Source: Sacculina carcini
Lineage: Eukaryota; Arthropoda; Thecostraca; Sacculinidae
Length of the DNA stretch: 64,000 nt
Direction of reading: 5' to 3'
Assembly: GCA_916048095.2 (NCBI GenBank)
Contig: OU696593.1
Location: 4,394,501-4,458,500, forward strand
Part shown: in pieces, positions 1-10,699 of the stretch
Position numbering within the stretch: the stretch's first letter is position 1
How the letters are laid out: each line of letters opens with the position of its first letter
Notes under the pieces: model-generated
Seen by the model: the letters and a program-made list of their open reading frames with translations, nothing else
The model's database searches: none
What the model was told of the DNA's origin: nothing
Program-made: the position numbers and the translations under genes

Positions 1-2560
1 GCGATGGCTAGGTATTTCTTGCCACCCCAATCGAAAAAATCGGCTCCAACAACTTGCCAGGGTCGAGTTGGTACCTCATGTGGTAGTAACGGTTCCTTCC
101 GTGGCGCCTTTGCGAATTTGTTACAAACAGGACAGCTCTTGCACATGTCTTCTATGTCCTTGTTGATCCTTACCCAAAATACACATTCCCGAGCCAACAG
201 CTTGCACTTTTCTTCACCCAGATGTGCCCCGTGCAACTGCTTCAGGATCATGGATGTTCTTGATGATGGGATGACAACGCGCTGTCCTCTCATGACTACA
301 CTATCAACAATTGATAATTCGTCCCGATATGGCCAGTATGCACGCTGATCCCCCCGGATGTCTCCGATTCTTTCGGGCCATCCCCTGTTTATTGTCTCGC
401 TGAGTGTTTGCAACTCAAGGTCCTTTTGTGTCTCATTCCGAATATCTCTGATCCGCTGTGGTTCGAAATGGACGTGGTTGACTTGCACATCAAGATCGAT
501 ATGATCGTTGCATGCCCCTGGCGCTCTAGACAGTGTATCGGCCGCTGTAATGGCGTCTGGCTTGGCGTATTTGATCTCGTAGTCATATGGCTGCAGTGCT
601 AGAAGCATTCTTTGCAGTCGAGGAGGGGCAGCATGAAGGTGTTTCTTCTGAATCATCTCCAGCGGTTTATGATCGCTATGCACCGTTACCGGTCCACCAT
701 ATATATACGTATGGAATCTCCGACATCCGAAGACTACTGCTAGTAGTTCTCTCTCAATGCTTGCGTATCGTTTCCCGACATCTGTCAGGGCTTTAGATGC
801 GAATGCGATCGGCCTGTCTTCTTGGATGAGCACGGCTCCCAAGCCTTTTTGGGACGCGTCTACTTGGATTTCGGTGAGTTTTTGTGTGTCGTAATATGAC
901 AGCGTCGTTTCTTTCGATATTGCTCCCTTGACGTCCTCGACAGCTGCTGCATGCTGGGTTAGCCAGTCGAAAATCGCCTCCTTTCGCAGCAAGTCTCGCA
1001 GTGGTGCCGTTTTCTCAGCCAGGCCGCTTATAAACGGGCTCATGTAGGTTGCCAAACCCAGAAATTCTTGCAATCCAGTCTTGTTGCGTGGCTCCTTCAT
1101 GTCCTGTAAGTCTTTGACTTTATCCGGGTCTGGGTGTTTCCCGCTTGCGTCAAAAACTGCTCCGAAGAATTTGACGCTACTGCACTTTATGAAGCACTTA
1201 CTGCTGTTAAAAGTCAGTCCCGAACGTCTTGCTACTTTCATCAAGTTGTGAAGACGTATGTCGTGTTCTTCTTCAGTGGTGGAGTACACTACAACGTCGT
1301 CGGCAATGCCAATGGCACCTGGGCATTGTTCGAGTATTGCATCCATTTTTTGTTGGAATACGTCCTGCGACATCCTCAACCCGAATGACATTCTGTTGTA
1401 TCGGAAACGTCCGAACGGTGTGTTGAACGTCGTGAGTTCGGAACTTGCGTCATCCAATTCCACCGACCAGTATCCGTCCTTGGCGTCCAATTTACTAAAG
1501 AATTTTGCTCCGGCTAACTGGTGCGATATCTCATCAAGTGTGGGGGCGCGGTGGTGAGTTCTCATGATGCATTTGTTGAGGTCCTTTGGGTCCAGACATA
1601 CTCTCAATCGTCCGTTTGCTTTCCGCGTACACGTGAGGCTGTTCACCCATTCGGTCGGCTTTGTTACGCGCTCAATAACCCCTTGAGTCTCCATTTCGTT
1701 AAGAGTCTGCTGTAAATCATTTTTTACTTTGATTGGTACTTGTCTGGGTGCATGTACCACCGGCTGGGCTCCGGATCGCAAAACGATGCGGTACTTCCCG
1801 GGCATGTGTCCGATAGTGTCGAACCTGTCCGGGTATTGTGCCTTCAGTTGATCTGTACTGTGCACTCGGTCAATTGAGTCTTGGTCTTGCCGACTATGGT
1901 CGTTCACGGTGTACAAAACGCACGTTTGTCCCAGTTGGCTGCTTGTTGGTGACTCGTTCTTATCATGTCGACGTACCCGCACAATATCAAGCGCCTTGCA
2001 CGACGGCCAGCCGAGGAGAGCCGGGCGTTTTGTGTCGACCACGAAGAAATCTAGTGTAGCGGTTTTGCCATTTTCGTGTCGACATACCAAGCTCATAATG
2101 CCGAAATGCCTTATAGGCGTTGGTTTACTTGAGTTATCATGGTACGCTGTGAGCACCGAGCGGCACGGTCTGGTGTCGCCACTGGCGGGTTTCTCGCGCT
2201 GAAACAATTTTTGGAACATACGCAATGGCAAAATATTACCAGCAGCACCGGTATCCACCTTGAATTTCATGCTGAACACGGTGCCAAACCGTTCAGTATC
2301 CAGGTTTGTGTACACTTCATGTTCGGTGCCTTCGACTTCGTCCAAGGTGTTGATGCGGAGTTTGCACACAAGATTGTCAACTTCAATGTCCTCGTCATGC
2401 TTTTCGATTTCATGTGCATTGCGCGGACGCGTTGCGTGACACATCGAAGCCCAACGATCCCGCCTACCACAATTATTACATGTTGTGCCATACGCGGGGC
2501 AGTTGCGCCGCCCCTGCTCATGTTGTCTTCCACAATACGTGCATGTGACGGAGCGCCCGC
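1..2560 (-). CDS. pol: G1 pol (protease, RT, RNase H, start of integrase)
   Basis: On the minus strand, zinc knuckles lie near 2550-2440, protease (VDTGAAGNILP) near 2260, RT about 1750-1150 with the ADD polymerase box near 1290, RNase H about 930-550 (DASQKGLGAVL and HSDHKPLEMI), a GPY-less linker, an integrase zinc finger around 330-90 and the first Asp of the integrase core near 40. The frame stays open to the window edge, so the product is partial only because of the window. It is the polymerase and integrase polyprotein of a retrotransposon, not a host enzyme. Confidence 0.85.
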
Positions 2561-2699
2561 CTTTCCACGCGCCTGCCATGCCCTTCTTGCTCGCGTTGAA
2601 TGAATCACCCGATCTGCGCGTGCAGACGGCGTCGCCTGCCTGATGTGTGTCTGTCTGTCTGCCTGTTAGGCCCTTCTTGCTCGCGGATGTTGCTGCATT

Positions 2700-3305
2700 T
2701 CATTTCACGGCGTCATATTTCTGCTGGTCTGCTGTATTCGTACGGGATAACTGCTCCATATGTGTCAACGATGCCTCGACCGTCCTGCCACTATCTAATA
2801 CCTCGGATAGATTAAGCGTGTCGTGCATGAGGAGTTTTTTTTGCAGCTCGGGGTGTTTGGTGCCAGCGATTACTTGGTCTATAATTCGATCCTCTAAATC
2901 CGAGCACCGTCCGTCTGTGTCGCTATTATCCTTGAAACGACATTTCAGTGCCTGCAGTTTGCACCGTGACACGAAATTCGTCATGTTCTCGTCTGGTGCT
3001 TGTCTAAATCTTTGCAATTCCAAGCGACTGATGCGAAAACTCGTACTTGGCTGGATTTGTCTCGTGAGCTGTTCCCATATATGCTGAGGATCGCGTCGTT
3101 CTTCCTCTGTCATGGTCCAGGAGTTGTACATCCTTATGTCTGTTTCCCCGGCAAACAGAAGTATGTGGTCCACTTGTTTATCCGTCGAGATGTTCTGAAC
3201 TGAAAAATACAGCTCGCATTTCTGCCTGAACATGGATATCGCGTTCATTCGGTCTTCATCATCCCAGTTCATACTTGGCGTGAGTCGTTCCATGGCTGCC
3301 ACCAT
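2700..3305 (-). CDS. gag: G1 gag capsid-like protein
   Basis: An open frame of about 200 residues starts at the LTR/internal junction (MVAAMERLTP) and is rich in charged helices, with the RISRLELQRF and DEDRMNAISMF segments typical of Gypsy capsids. The first ATG lies in the last bases of the LTR; a second one four codons in is an equally good start. No zinc knuckle is in this part; paired C-x2-C knuckles follow near 2450-2550 with the protease. Gag would package element RNA in the cytoplasm. The gag-to-pol link in this family is commonly made by frameshifting or read-through. Confidence 0.75.
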   Translation of the reverse strand: MVAAMERLTPSMNWDDEDRMNAISMFRQKCELYFSVQNISTDKQVDHILLFAGETDIRMYNSWTMTEEERRDPQHIWEQLTRQIQPSTSFRISRLELQRFRQAPDENMTNFVSRCKLQALKCRFKDNSDTDGRCSDLEDRIIDQVIAGTKHPELQKKLLMHDTLNLSEVLDSGRTVEASLTHMEQLSRTNTADQQKYDAVK

Positions 3306-3466
3306 GTAATGTCGACAGAACGGTTACACTGTATTGGATGAACTTTGCATACACACACAATGGTATTCACAAACACTCGCAATATGACACCCGCACACCA
3401 AGACGTCTCGTGGGTGACTGACTTGGTCCAGTGTTTGACATGGGGCGCCATCTAACGCTCCTAACA
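3305..3466 (-). repeat. G1 5' LTR (162 bp)
   Basis: On the minus strand it begins TGTTAGGAGCG and ends ATTACA, followed by TGGTGGCAGC as the primer-binding site. The TG...CA ends, the position just upstream of gag and the abrupt change to hAT coding sequence at 3467 define it. The five bases to the right are cctgg, the expected target-site copy; its partner would be left of the window. Confidence 0.85.
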
Positions 3467-4340
3467 CCTGGCTTTTCTTTAAGAAATTCATTCTGATTTC
3501 TGTGACTTGCCTTATTAAACAGCAGTGAGATGGCTCAGCTATGGTAAAGTCCTGTTTCGTTTTTACAAGCTCCGAAACGAAATAGATGTTTTTCTCACTG
3601 AAAAAGATAGAGCCGATCCACGGCTGTCAGATCCTATCTGGCTGTCAAAGTTGTATTTTTGGTCGACATCACATCCCACATGAATGAACTGAACTTGAAA
3701 CTTCAGGGAAAGGATAACCTCATCTGTGATCTCTACAGAATCATCCAAGGATTTCGGAGAAAGCTGTCATTGTTTGAAGCACAACTGGAAGGAGAAGACT
3801 TCTCATTTTCACTGTTTCAGAGAGTTTTGCGCTTCAATCGCTGAAGATGTCAACCTCGATTTTCCAAAAAAGATTATTCGTGACTTGAAGAAGCATTTTT
3901 TGGAGAGATTTTCAGATCTCGACAGAACTGAGAGTGACATTCTTCTGTTCCAGAACCCGTTTGATTGTAACTTTGATGATGTGCCAGTTAAACTTCAGTT
4001 GGAGCTCATTGATTTGCAAGCAAATGACTTGTTGAAAGAGAAGCACATCGAAGGAAAACTTGTCGAATTTTACCGCTGCTTACCTGATCCTGAGTTTCCG
4101 AAATTGAAGAAATTTGCCGCTGGTATGGCATCAGTGTTTGGAACAACTTATGTCTTTGAGCAAACATCCTCAAAAGTGAAGTATGTGAAGTCAACACGTC
4201 GAATGAGATTGACTGATGAACATTTGAAAGCAATTCTCTTGATTGGATGCAGCAATTCCAAACCAAACATTGATGATATCTTGAAAGCCAAACGTCAGTT
4301 TCACAAATATCATTATACTTTTTTGCGGTTTAGTTTGTGA
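3467..4340 (+). pseudogene. hAT transposase C-terminal half (GTF2IRD2-like)
   Basis: The translated sequence carries the hallmark strings of the vertebrate GTF2IRD2/ZBED5-like hAT transposases: AVRWLS, HMNELNLKLQGKDNLICDL, EDVNLDFPKKI, DLQANDLLKEKH and the C-terminal insertion/dimerisation region LTDEHLKAILLIGCS. The family normally runs to about 600 residues; only about the last 290 are here, the rest being displaced by G1. It is a dead gene: an in-frame stop lies just before AVRWLS (near 3512) and the frame shifts around 3815-3835. The stop codon is at 4338-4340. It would have cut and pasted DNA in the nucleus. Confidence 0.88.
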
Positions 4341-4679
4341 GATTGGGATATGTGCACACTAGGTCTAATGGAACTGTAGGCGCTGCACGCTTGCATATTT
4401 TACTTATTTGCTCACGTGTCATGGTAATTAATGTATTGTGTTATTTTAAAGGTGCACTGTTGTTTATATTTATATGTGTGTTATGATGTATTAATGTTTT
4501 ATTTAATATCACTATATAAACGCACAAGCATACATGTCTATATTTGCGGAACGTATGTTATTGCATGTATATGTTATTGAGTGTGTTGTGCATTGCTTGA
4601 TGTGTGCAATTGTTGTCTCGCGTCGCGTTCCCTGTACAACATATCATTCTGCGCATTGCGCAAGTAGACCCATGCAGCG

Positions 4680-4746
4680 CGGATTTATGTGAGTATCGGA
4701 CAACTTCCGGTGAGCGCGCTCATTGTCCGATACTGGCATAAATCCG
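4680..4746. repeat. Long hairpin inside the hAT 3' region
   Basis: Arms CGGATTTATG...AGTATCGGACAA and its reverse complement TTGTCCGATACT...CATAAATCCG enclose about 20 bases rich in GC. The 12-bp inner arms and the 10-bp outer arms are perfect, separated by 2-base bulges. It is unlike the AT-rich surroundings and may be a sub-terminal structure of the hAT element or part of another insertion. Confidence 0.75.
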
Positions 4747-5531
4747 AAATACACTTAGTCACGCGCAGAGCGCTGTGAGGCACCGCTCATCGCTCGCTGT
4801 TAAGTGCCTCAAGATCTCGCCCTTTTCGACCCGTTCATTTTTGCCGTGTGTATTATCATCCTGTGTGTATCGTCGATCTGTGTGTGTCATCGACGACTAT
4901 TTGTATTGTTTGCGGACGGCGACAATATAGCGTTCGAGAAAACTCGTGTTTTCTGCTAATCGGCCAGATACATCAAGCTGCTCTTTTAAGAGCATTTGAT
5001 TGGCGAATAATTTAACCCCGCCTTTTTGAAGGCGCATTGTCAGTTGCGAATTCAACGCATTGTACAGTCTTTGTAAAGACTAAGCGAATTTAACGCAATT
5101 GGCCGAACGTTTCCGGTGTCGTTGACACACGCGTGTTTGTCAACCTTGGCGTAGCAATGTCTACCAACAGAACTATCTTTTTGCTTACGTCGCCTTCTTT
5201 GAAAACTCTTTAGTAAATAAAATGTTGGTTGTCTTTGTTTTTTTATTAACATGGAATGCTAGACTTAGTTTTTCGCCTTATTTCCCAGAGCTTTCGTTCT
5301 GGCTTGCAAGTAATGAACAGAATGATTATGCGGCCCGCGCTCGTCATTCTTTCAGTTATCCGGCCCACTGTGAAAAAAGTTTGGTGACCCCTGATCTACA
5401 TCAAAGAAGCCATCATCCATAAAACCAGTTCTAAAAACAGGTTACAAATAAATAACCAATAAATTTGGTTCAACTTTACTTGATCTTACGCCAATGTTTT
5501 TCAAAATCTCTACCTCTACGAAAACCGGTTT

Positions 5532-5593
5532 AAAAATACGATTCACCAGATGGACGAGAATACGATTATAAAAATACGATTCACCAGATGGAC
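5532..5593. repeat. Short tandem duplication at the P1 left end
   Basis: The phrase aaatacgattcaccagatgg occurs twice, 38 bases apart, with a third partial copy (cgattcacca) right after. It straddles the end of the P1 pol frame, where a 3' LTR would be expected but is not seen. Confidence 0.7.
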
Positions 5594-8500
5594 TCGGACG
5601 ATTCACCAGGCCTGTCGATCACCGACTGTGGCTCCACCTTGACATCGTCGTCCGAGTCTGGCTCGAACAACCGCCTCACGTCCAGCACGTGACGGGGTAC
5701 GCCGTCAACGTCAATATTGTCGGCTGCATTGATCCCTGTTACTGTCCCCCGAGTCCACGTACATCGAGAGACCGGTGCATCAGGTACATCGAGAGACCGG
5801 TGGTTTAACCCACACATCTTCACCAACATGCCACTCGGTGGTATCGGATTCCGGCTCGGCGACCGGTGCGGCCGGATGCCGCCAACAATAGGCGTGAACT
5901 CCGCAAGCTGGGGCCGAACGCCGGTCGTTTCCATGCCTCGGTGCCAGGTTGTACCAGAACAACGCGCTCAGCGGAGACGTGCGACAACGCTCGGCCATTC
6001 GCTTGATTGTGCGGTGATGTCGCTCGATAATGCCGTTTCCAGACGGCCGATAAGCGGCGCGGTAACGCCGCCTGACCTGCCAGCTGTTGCAAAAGACCTT
6101 CACCGCCTCCGACCGAAACGTCGCGCTGTTATCAAGCAGTAGCTCCTGCACGGGACCACGCTCCAGGAAGACACTGCGGAGTACGTCAATAACGTCTATG
6201 ACGTTTTCTGAGCGCACTTGCCTCCAAATTGCGAAACGGCAAGGCCCGGAGTCGATCATGGTCAAGTAGCACCGGCCGCCGTAGTGAGTTGTATCGACTG
6301 CCAGCCTGCTCCAATTTCGACCGACCTCCAGCGTGCCGGGTTCATGTCGGGTAGGAGCTGGATCAATACTTTGACAGACCCGACATGTTCTCACGCATTC
6401 CTCGATGTCTCCTCTAGAAACGTCAGAGTTTACCATCCTCGCCAACGCTAAACTCCGATCGACGCCAAAGTGGTGATCCTCGTGGAGTTCGCGCACCGTC
6501 AACAGACACGCATCTTTGGACCTCATACATGCTTTCGGCACTCGCGTCAGGATGTCAGCAAGGTTTTGGTCAGATCGCACAAATGTAGGCGTAACCTTTA
6601 ATCCAAGCTCTTGAATCAACTCTCTCAATATGTGAAGTCGCCGCCTTATCAGGACATCTGCCGCACTGCTACTCCTTACACGACTCGTGCACTCCAACGC
6701 TGACCTCATCCAGCCGATCACAGTCATCGAGTCGGTGCAGACTTCCACCTCGACCAGCCCCCATTTGACGGCCAGATTTACGGCTCGCAGAACAGCATCC
6801 AACTCTGACACATTGATATGATGTTCATCCGTCTGTTTTGGTAGCCACGACGCGTCTTCAACTACTGTGCCCCCGATCTCCAAAACAACACCAATTGCCA
6901 AACTGCTGGCGTCGCACCACACTCTGCCAGTAATCGTCGCCGGCACGTACCACTTGCCGCGGACGGGATTGTTCGCGTGCGCCCTCTCTAGAATATCCTG
7001 CACCACACGCAGCACATGACTGTTCACGCGGCTTTCCCAACGACCGTCCTGGGCTAGTCTTTTTACAAAGCTGCACGCGACGCGGAGCCACCCAGCAACA
7101 GGATAGTGACCGACTAAGCGGCCACAGACAGAGAAAAGCTCCCTTTTCGTCAGATTGTGGGTGACGGTTGGCATCTCGTTGTCTCGTCGGAACTTCAGCT
7201 CACCAGCGTCGATCCCTAGCCGCAACCCGAGAACACGACCACCGTCCGATCACTCAGGTGGTTTGGCTTCGAGCCCGTATCTGCGCAGGTGCTCGACGAC
7301 TTCTTCCGCGCTTACGATATTCTCGTTGACGAGGATGTCGTCCATATACGAGCTCGCACCAGCCCGTACTCGGTTGTCGCACTCTAGCACAGCGGTCAGT
7401 ATTCTTGTCATGATACGAGGTGCACAGTTTAGCCCGAATCCGAGTCTGGTCAGATAGTATCGCCGACCTTCGTACTCCACCTGCTGATATTTCCAAAGGC
7501 TTTCGTCGACCTTGATCTGAAGGTAGGCCATTTTCAAATCAACCATCTTCAGTGGCGGCCGCTCTCGTCTCCATCGTCGCAATGTTTCGTCGCACACGGG
7601 AGCGTCATAGCCGGGGTGGCACTCCACGTGCTGATTCAGCTCCCGGAAGTCGAGGACCGGACGAACTTTTTCCTTGTTCGTCTGGTGAACAGCCAGTAAT
7701 GGCAGCACACCGCCGCGATCTGAGCACGGTATCAGCCATCGTCGTTCTATCCAGCGCCGAACTTCTTCATCAAACCGTGGTTTGAGCCGCGGGTCCCTTG
7801 CGGTGCTGTAACTGGTCACCATGTTCTTCAACAACGGCGGCCCTTTTCGCCATCTCCACTTAACGGACCATTCGAAACCATCGAACACTGCCACGAAGTC
7901 AGGATCATCGATCTCAATAACAGGCCGCCTTACACAGGCGCCATCCGCGCTCACACAAGCGCCATCTGCGCTCACACAAGCGCCATCTGCGCTCACACAA
8001 GCGCCATCCGCGCTCACACAAGCGCCATCTGCGCTCACACAAGCGCCATCTGCGCTCACACAAGCGCCATCCGCGCTCACACAAGCGCCATCTGCGCTCA
8101 CACAAGCGCCATCTGCGCTCACACAAGCGCCATCCGCGCTCACACAAGCGCCATCCGCGCTCACACAAGCGCCATCTGCGCTCACACAAGCGCCATCCGC
8201 GCTCACTCAAGCGCCATCCGCGCTCACACAAGCGCCATCTGCGCTCACACAAGCGCCATCCACGCTCACACAAGCGCCATCTGCGCTCACACAAGCGCCA
8301 TCCGCGCTCGCAAACGTGACCGAGCTGTCGCCGCCGACGTACACGCCCCCGAAGCGCCGAACAACATCCATGCCGATTATTGCGTCGACACCGTCTATGA
8401 GCTTATCGGCCACAATAAACGACAACGACATCTCTCGACCACCAACCTTCAGCCGACCATATATGACACCACTGCAACCGACGCTGCGACCGTCGTATGC

Positions 8501-8690
8501 GTACACCTGTCGCTAGCTCGCGCGCGACGATCGAAGTCGTGCAGCCAGTATCGACGACCGCTACAACCACCTGGCCGTCAATGGTGGCTGACACGCACGG
8601 CAGCGCCTCTAGTCGCGGCCTGGGGCCACTGGGAGGCCTGATGGCGCAGCAGACCTCCCAGCCGCGTTTCCCGAACCAGCTTGGGCAGGT
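5581..8690 (-). pseudogene. pol: P1 pol region
   Basis: Protease (VVDTGCTTSIV) is near 8550, RT about 7900-7250 with the YMDD box near 7350, RNase H about 6930-6560 (WCDASSLAIG, HINVSELDAV, TDSMTVIGWM), integrase zinc finger near 6450 (HHFG...CRVCQSIDPAP) and catalytic core about 6330-5990 (AVDTTHYGG, DNSATFR, GIIERHHRT). The C-terminal tail (GEDVWVKPP, SRCTWTRGTVTG) ends at 5581. A 378-bp minisatellite expands the linker between protease and RT. It is old and broken. Confidence 0.85.
7934..8311 (-). repeat. Coding minisatellite, 18 x 21 bp, inside P1 pol
   Basis: Eighteen copies of a 21-bp unit (gcgccatctgcgctcacaca plus a) encode the heptad SADGACV on the minus strand, between the protease and RT of P1. 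Units differ almost only at one dinucleotide (tctg or tccg). The first nine follow a strict ccg-ctg-ctg order, so amplification went through a 63-bp trimer. Because 21 is a multiple of three, expansion keeps any frame open, which explains the long open frames on both strands here. Confidence 0.97.
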
Positions 8691-9364
8691 TACGGACAGT
8701 TTCGTACAAAATGTGCGCCGCCGCAGCGGAAACACTCGACACGCCGCCTCGGTTCTGTACTTCGTGGCGGCCCACGGTTAGCCCTTGACACCATTGCTAT
8801 CGGTTGTCCTTCTCTTTCCGCTAGCAACTCACGAGCGCGGTCCACCAACTGCGCAGTTGACAGGTTGTGGACTCCCTGTGAGCATCTTATATCCTTCGAG
8901 ATATCTCGAGGAAGTCCAACAATAAAGGCTTTCTTCAGGACACTGTCATGATTGATGTCAGCAAGCTTGGCCAGCTGACGCAGCCGTGCCATGAAATTGT
9001 CAGGCGTTTCTCCTGCAGTGAGCTTGCCCGTCGCGAATTCCTCGTAAGCGTTGAAGGGGTTCTTGGCGTACGCCTTCAGCAGAGCCTTTTTGATGCTTTG
9101 ATACGAGCCCTGCTCCTCCTCGCTAAGCTCATCGTACATTTTGTATGCCACACCCTCAAGGAAGAGCGGCAGTACATCATGAAGCTCCGACACGCGACGC
9201 AACTTAGCCACCTTTTCGAATTTCCGCAGCCATTGCGTCACGTCTGATCCTTCGCAACCGCTGAAAGGCTTGATCATTTCAGAGAATTTGATCCCAGCAA
9301 CAGGAACCGCCTCTGACGCATTTGCACAGTGAGCGTCATCTACCACTTTCGATCGACTCGCCAT
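8690..9364 (-). CDS. gag: P1 gag with zinc knuckle
   Basis: Starting at the ATG at 9364, just inside the primer-binding site, the protein runs MASRSKVVDD..., then a helical capsid region (VTQWLRKFEKVAKL, GSYQSIKKALLKAYAKNPFNAYEEF, GETPDNFMARLRQL) and ends in a CFRCGGAHFVRNCP zinc knuckle. The same capsid wording recurs in P2, P4, P5 and the fragment at 27813, which is how the family was joined together. An earlier ATG exists in the LTR but lies upstream of the primer site and is less likely. Confidence 0.8.
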   Translation of the reverse strand: MASRSKVVDDAHCANASEAVPVAGIKFSEMIKPFSGCEGSDVTQWLRKFEKVAKLRRVSELHDVLPLFLEGVAYKMYDELSEEEQGSYQSIKKALLKAYAKNPFNAYEEFATGKLTAGETPDNFMARLRQLAKLADINHDSVLKKAFIVGLPRDISKDIRCSQGVHNLSTAQLVDRARELLAEREGQPIAMVSRANRGPPRSTEPRRRVECFRCGGAHFVRNCP

Positions 9365-9372
9365 GCTAGCAC

Positions 9373-9384
9373 GCCGAAATAGCT
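9373..9384 (-). promoter_or_regulatory. Primer-binding site of P1, tRNA-Phe 5'-end type
   Basis: On the element strand the 12 bases AGCTATTTCGGC follow the LTR directly. They are the reverse complement of GCCGAAATAGCT, the first 12 nt of animal tRNA-Phe as I remember it. The same 12-mer is in the same place in five other copies in this window. Confidence 0.65.
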
Positions 9385-9641
9385 TGTAGTTACTCGCAGA
9401 TAACAGCACAACACACTTTGTATTTGCACTCCCCACTGGTCAGAACGCAGCCAACACACAGGCCAACAGTCATTAGTACACTAACTACTCACGCGCAACT
9501 AGCCTTACACATGCAGACAAACATACATACACACTCGCATACACACACACCGCACGCGCCTCACACAGTATGTACCGCCGGTAATCAGCTGGCGTCATCG
9601 TCACTTCGACCAATCACCGAGCAGAACCCGATCACACCACA
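9385..9641 (-). repeat. P1 5' LTR (outer end tentative)
   Basis: On the plus strand the LTR begins tgtagttactcgc immediately beside the primer-binding site. The outer end is put at cacaccaca because sister elements end ...ACCACA or ...ATCACA. There is no second LTR to confirm it. The body is CA-rich like the P2 and non-autonomous LTRs. Confidence 0.5.
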
Positions 9642-10559
9642 TACAATTACGTTTTTAATTTGCTTGTCTACACGATAGGTTAAATTTAAAATTTTAAAAA
9701 TGAAACCAAAAAAAGTTATAGCGGTGAAAAGACAAAATTAACCCCTAAAAATTCGACAATATTGGTCAAGATTCTGCAATCTACTCCTCCTAAACCAGAA
9801 AAGGTACAGCAATAAAAATTCAACCAATATGTAGATAATGTTCCGTTCTACAAGATGAGGCATAATTCATATCCAGAAATTAAACATAAAAGGTTTAAAA
9901 ATGACAAAATTTCAATCTACATTCAAAAATATATTTATACTTCGGGCGACCGATTTTCTATACTTTTTTCTCTATTTCTCAACAACTAATCACGAAACAT
10001 CTGAATAAATAATGTCATCATGCTGGGAATTTGTTTTTCTACAGCAGTGTATACATTTTAATTTTCCAATATGTATTAAAAAAAGTTACGGCGGTGTGAA
10101 GTCAAAATGACAAAGTCAAAAAGGCAAAAATAGCACTGAAAACCGTGAATATTTTGGTAAATATTTTGGTCAATACTCCTCATAAACCAGAAATGGCATA
10201 GCTATACGAATTATACCATTGTGTAGCAAATCATGTGTTCTACAAGTTAGGTTATAATTTATACCCACAAATGATACAAAAAATGTGTAAAATTGGCAAA
10301 ATTCTCAAATAAATCCAAAATTTCAATTGAACACCGGGGTTTTAATATCATACAATGCCAACTATATGCATATGCTGTTTTAGCGGAAGCATTCATCTGG
10401 AATTATAGAGATGACAGAAGGTTTAATTGTTTTTATAGTGTTACACTTCTGAATTACTACACACGAAGGACGGGTGTGAATTTGAGCAGTGTTGAGGGAA
10501 AACACTTCGTCAATAATTAAAAAAAGAATTTACAAAATTTGATTTTTCTATTGGATAAG
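9642..10559. repeat. AT-rich spacer holding two diverged copies of a ~370-bp direct repeat
   Basis: No gene is seen. Sequence at about 9706-9935 (starting aaaaaagttatagcggtg) recurs at about 10078-10310 (aaaaaaagttacggcggtg), with shared landmarks in the same order: caatactcctcataaaccag, gttctacaag, and a run of ataattcatatcc/ataatttataccc. Similarity looks near 70% by eye. The unit may be a degenerate satellite or two copies of an AT-rich MITE. Confidence 0.6.
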
Positions 10560-10699
10560 TGTTGTCTCACCGCCCTTGTTGCCATCGTACACACGCTTCT
10601 TACAAGCGATTTATTGCACAGCGATGAATGACAGTGACAAAAAATACAGAACAAGATAATGAAGATAAACACGATCAACACAAGACGCAGTAACCAATA

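Larger units (their letters stand above)
1..3466 (-). mobile_element. G1: Ty3/Gypsy LTR retrotransposon, cut off by the window edge
   Basis: Read on the minus strand, the order is LTR (3305-3466), gag, paired zinc knuckles, aspartic protease, reverse transcriptase, RNase H, and the start of an integrase core that runs off the window at base 1. Protein order and motifs (VDTGAAG protease, ADDVVVYS polymerase box, HSDHKPL in RNase H) are those of Ty3/Gypsy, nearest in style to the Mag/K02A2.6-like animal group. Directly after the LTR is TGGTGGCAGC, a normal-looking primer-binding site beginning TGG. The visible pol reads open over its whole length and the visible part looks nearly whole. The second LTR lies outside the window, so age cannot be estimated. 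Its right end interrupts a hAT transposase coding region. Confidence 0.9.
3467..5393 (+). mobile_element. hAT DNA transposon, GTF2IRD2/ZBED5-like, 5' part missing
   Basis: Transposase sequence starts abruptly at the G1 boundary and the element ends at 5393 with agtttggtgacccctg, whose reverse complement CAGGGGTCACCAAACT is a classic hAT terminal inverted repeat. The next 8 bases, atctacat, are the expected target duplication; the partner copy is not in the window. The 5' half should lie left of G1, outside the window. Roughly 1 kb of non-coding sequence separates the transposase stop from the 3' end and contains a strong hairpin (4680-4746) and a GC-richer segment (about 4600-5210) that may be a separate nested insertion. 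Confidence 0.85.
5571..9641 (-). mobile_element. P1: Ty3/Gypsy-type LTR retrotransposon of the 'P' family
   Basis: Minus-strand order: LTR (9385-9641, outer limit tentative), primer-binding site (9373-9384), gag with zinc knuckle, protease, an 18-unit coding minisatellite, RT, RNase H and integrase. RT/RNase H/integrase order puts it in the Ty3/Gypsy-like assemblage, but the RT wording (LTRLGFGLNCAPRIMTRIL, YMDDILVNE) marks a distinct lineage shared with P2, P4 and P5. The left (3') LTR is not found next to the pol end, so LTR dating is impossible. It is broken, with about three breaks. Confidence 0.85.

Noticed and set aside
5717-6451. Plus-strand frames opposite P1 integrase
   Set aside because: They are antisense shadows of a well-matched minus-strand pol region.
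7934-8311. CRISPR-like array or a cysteine-rich repeat protein on other frames (MCERRWRL... and LTQAPSA...)
   Set aside because: The units are contiguous with no spacers, and the DNA is a 21-bp minisatellite inside a pol gene. Readings in the other frames are by-products of the multiple-of-three unit length.
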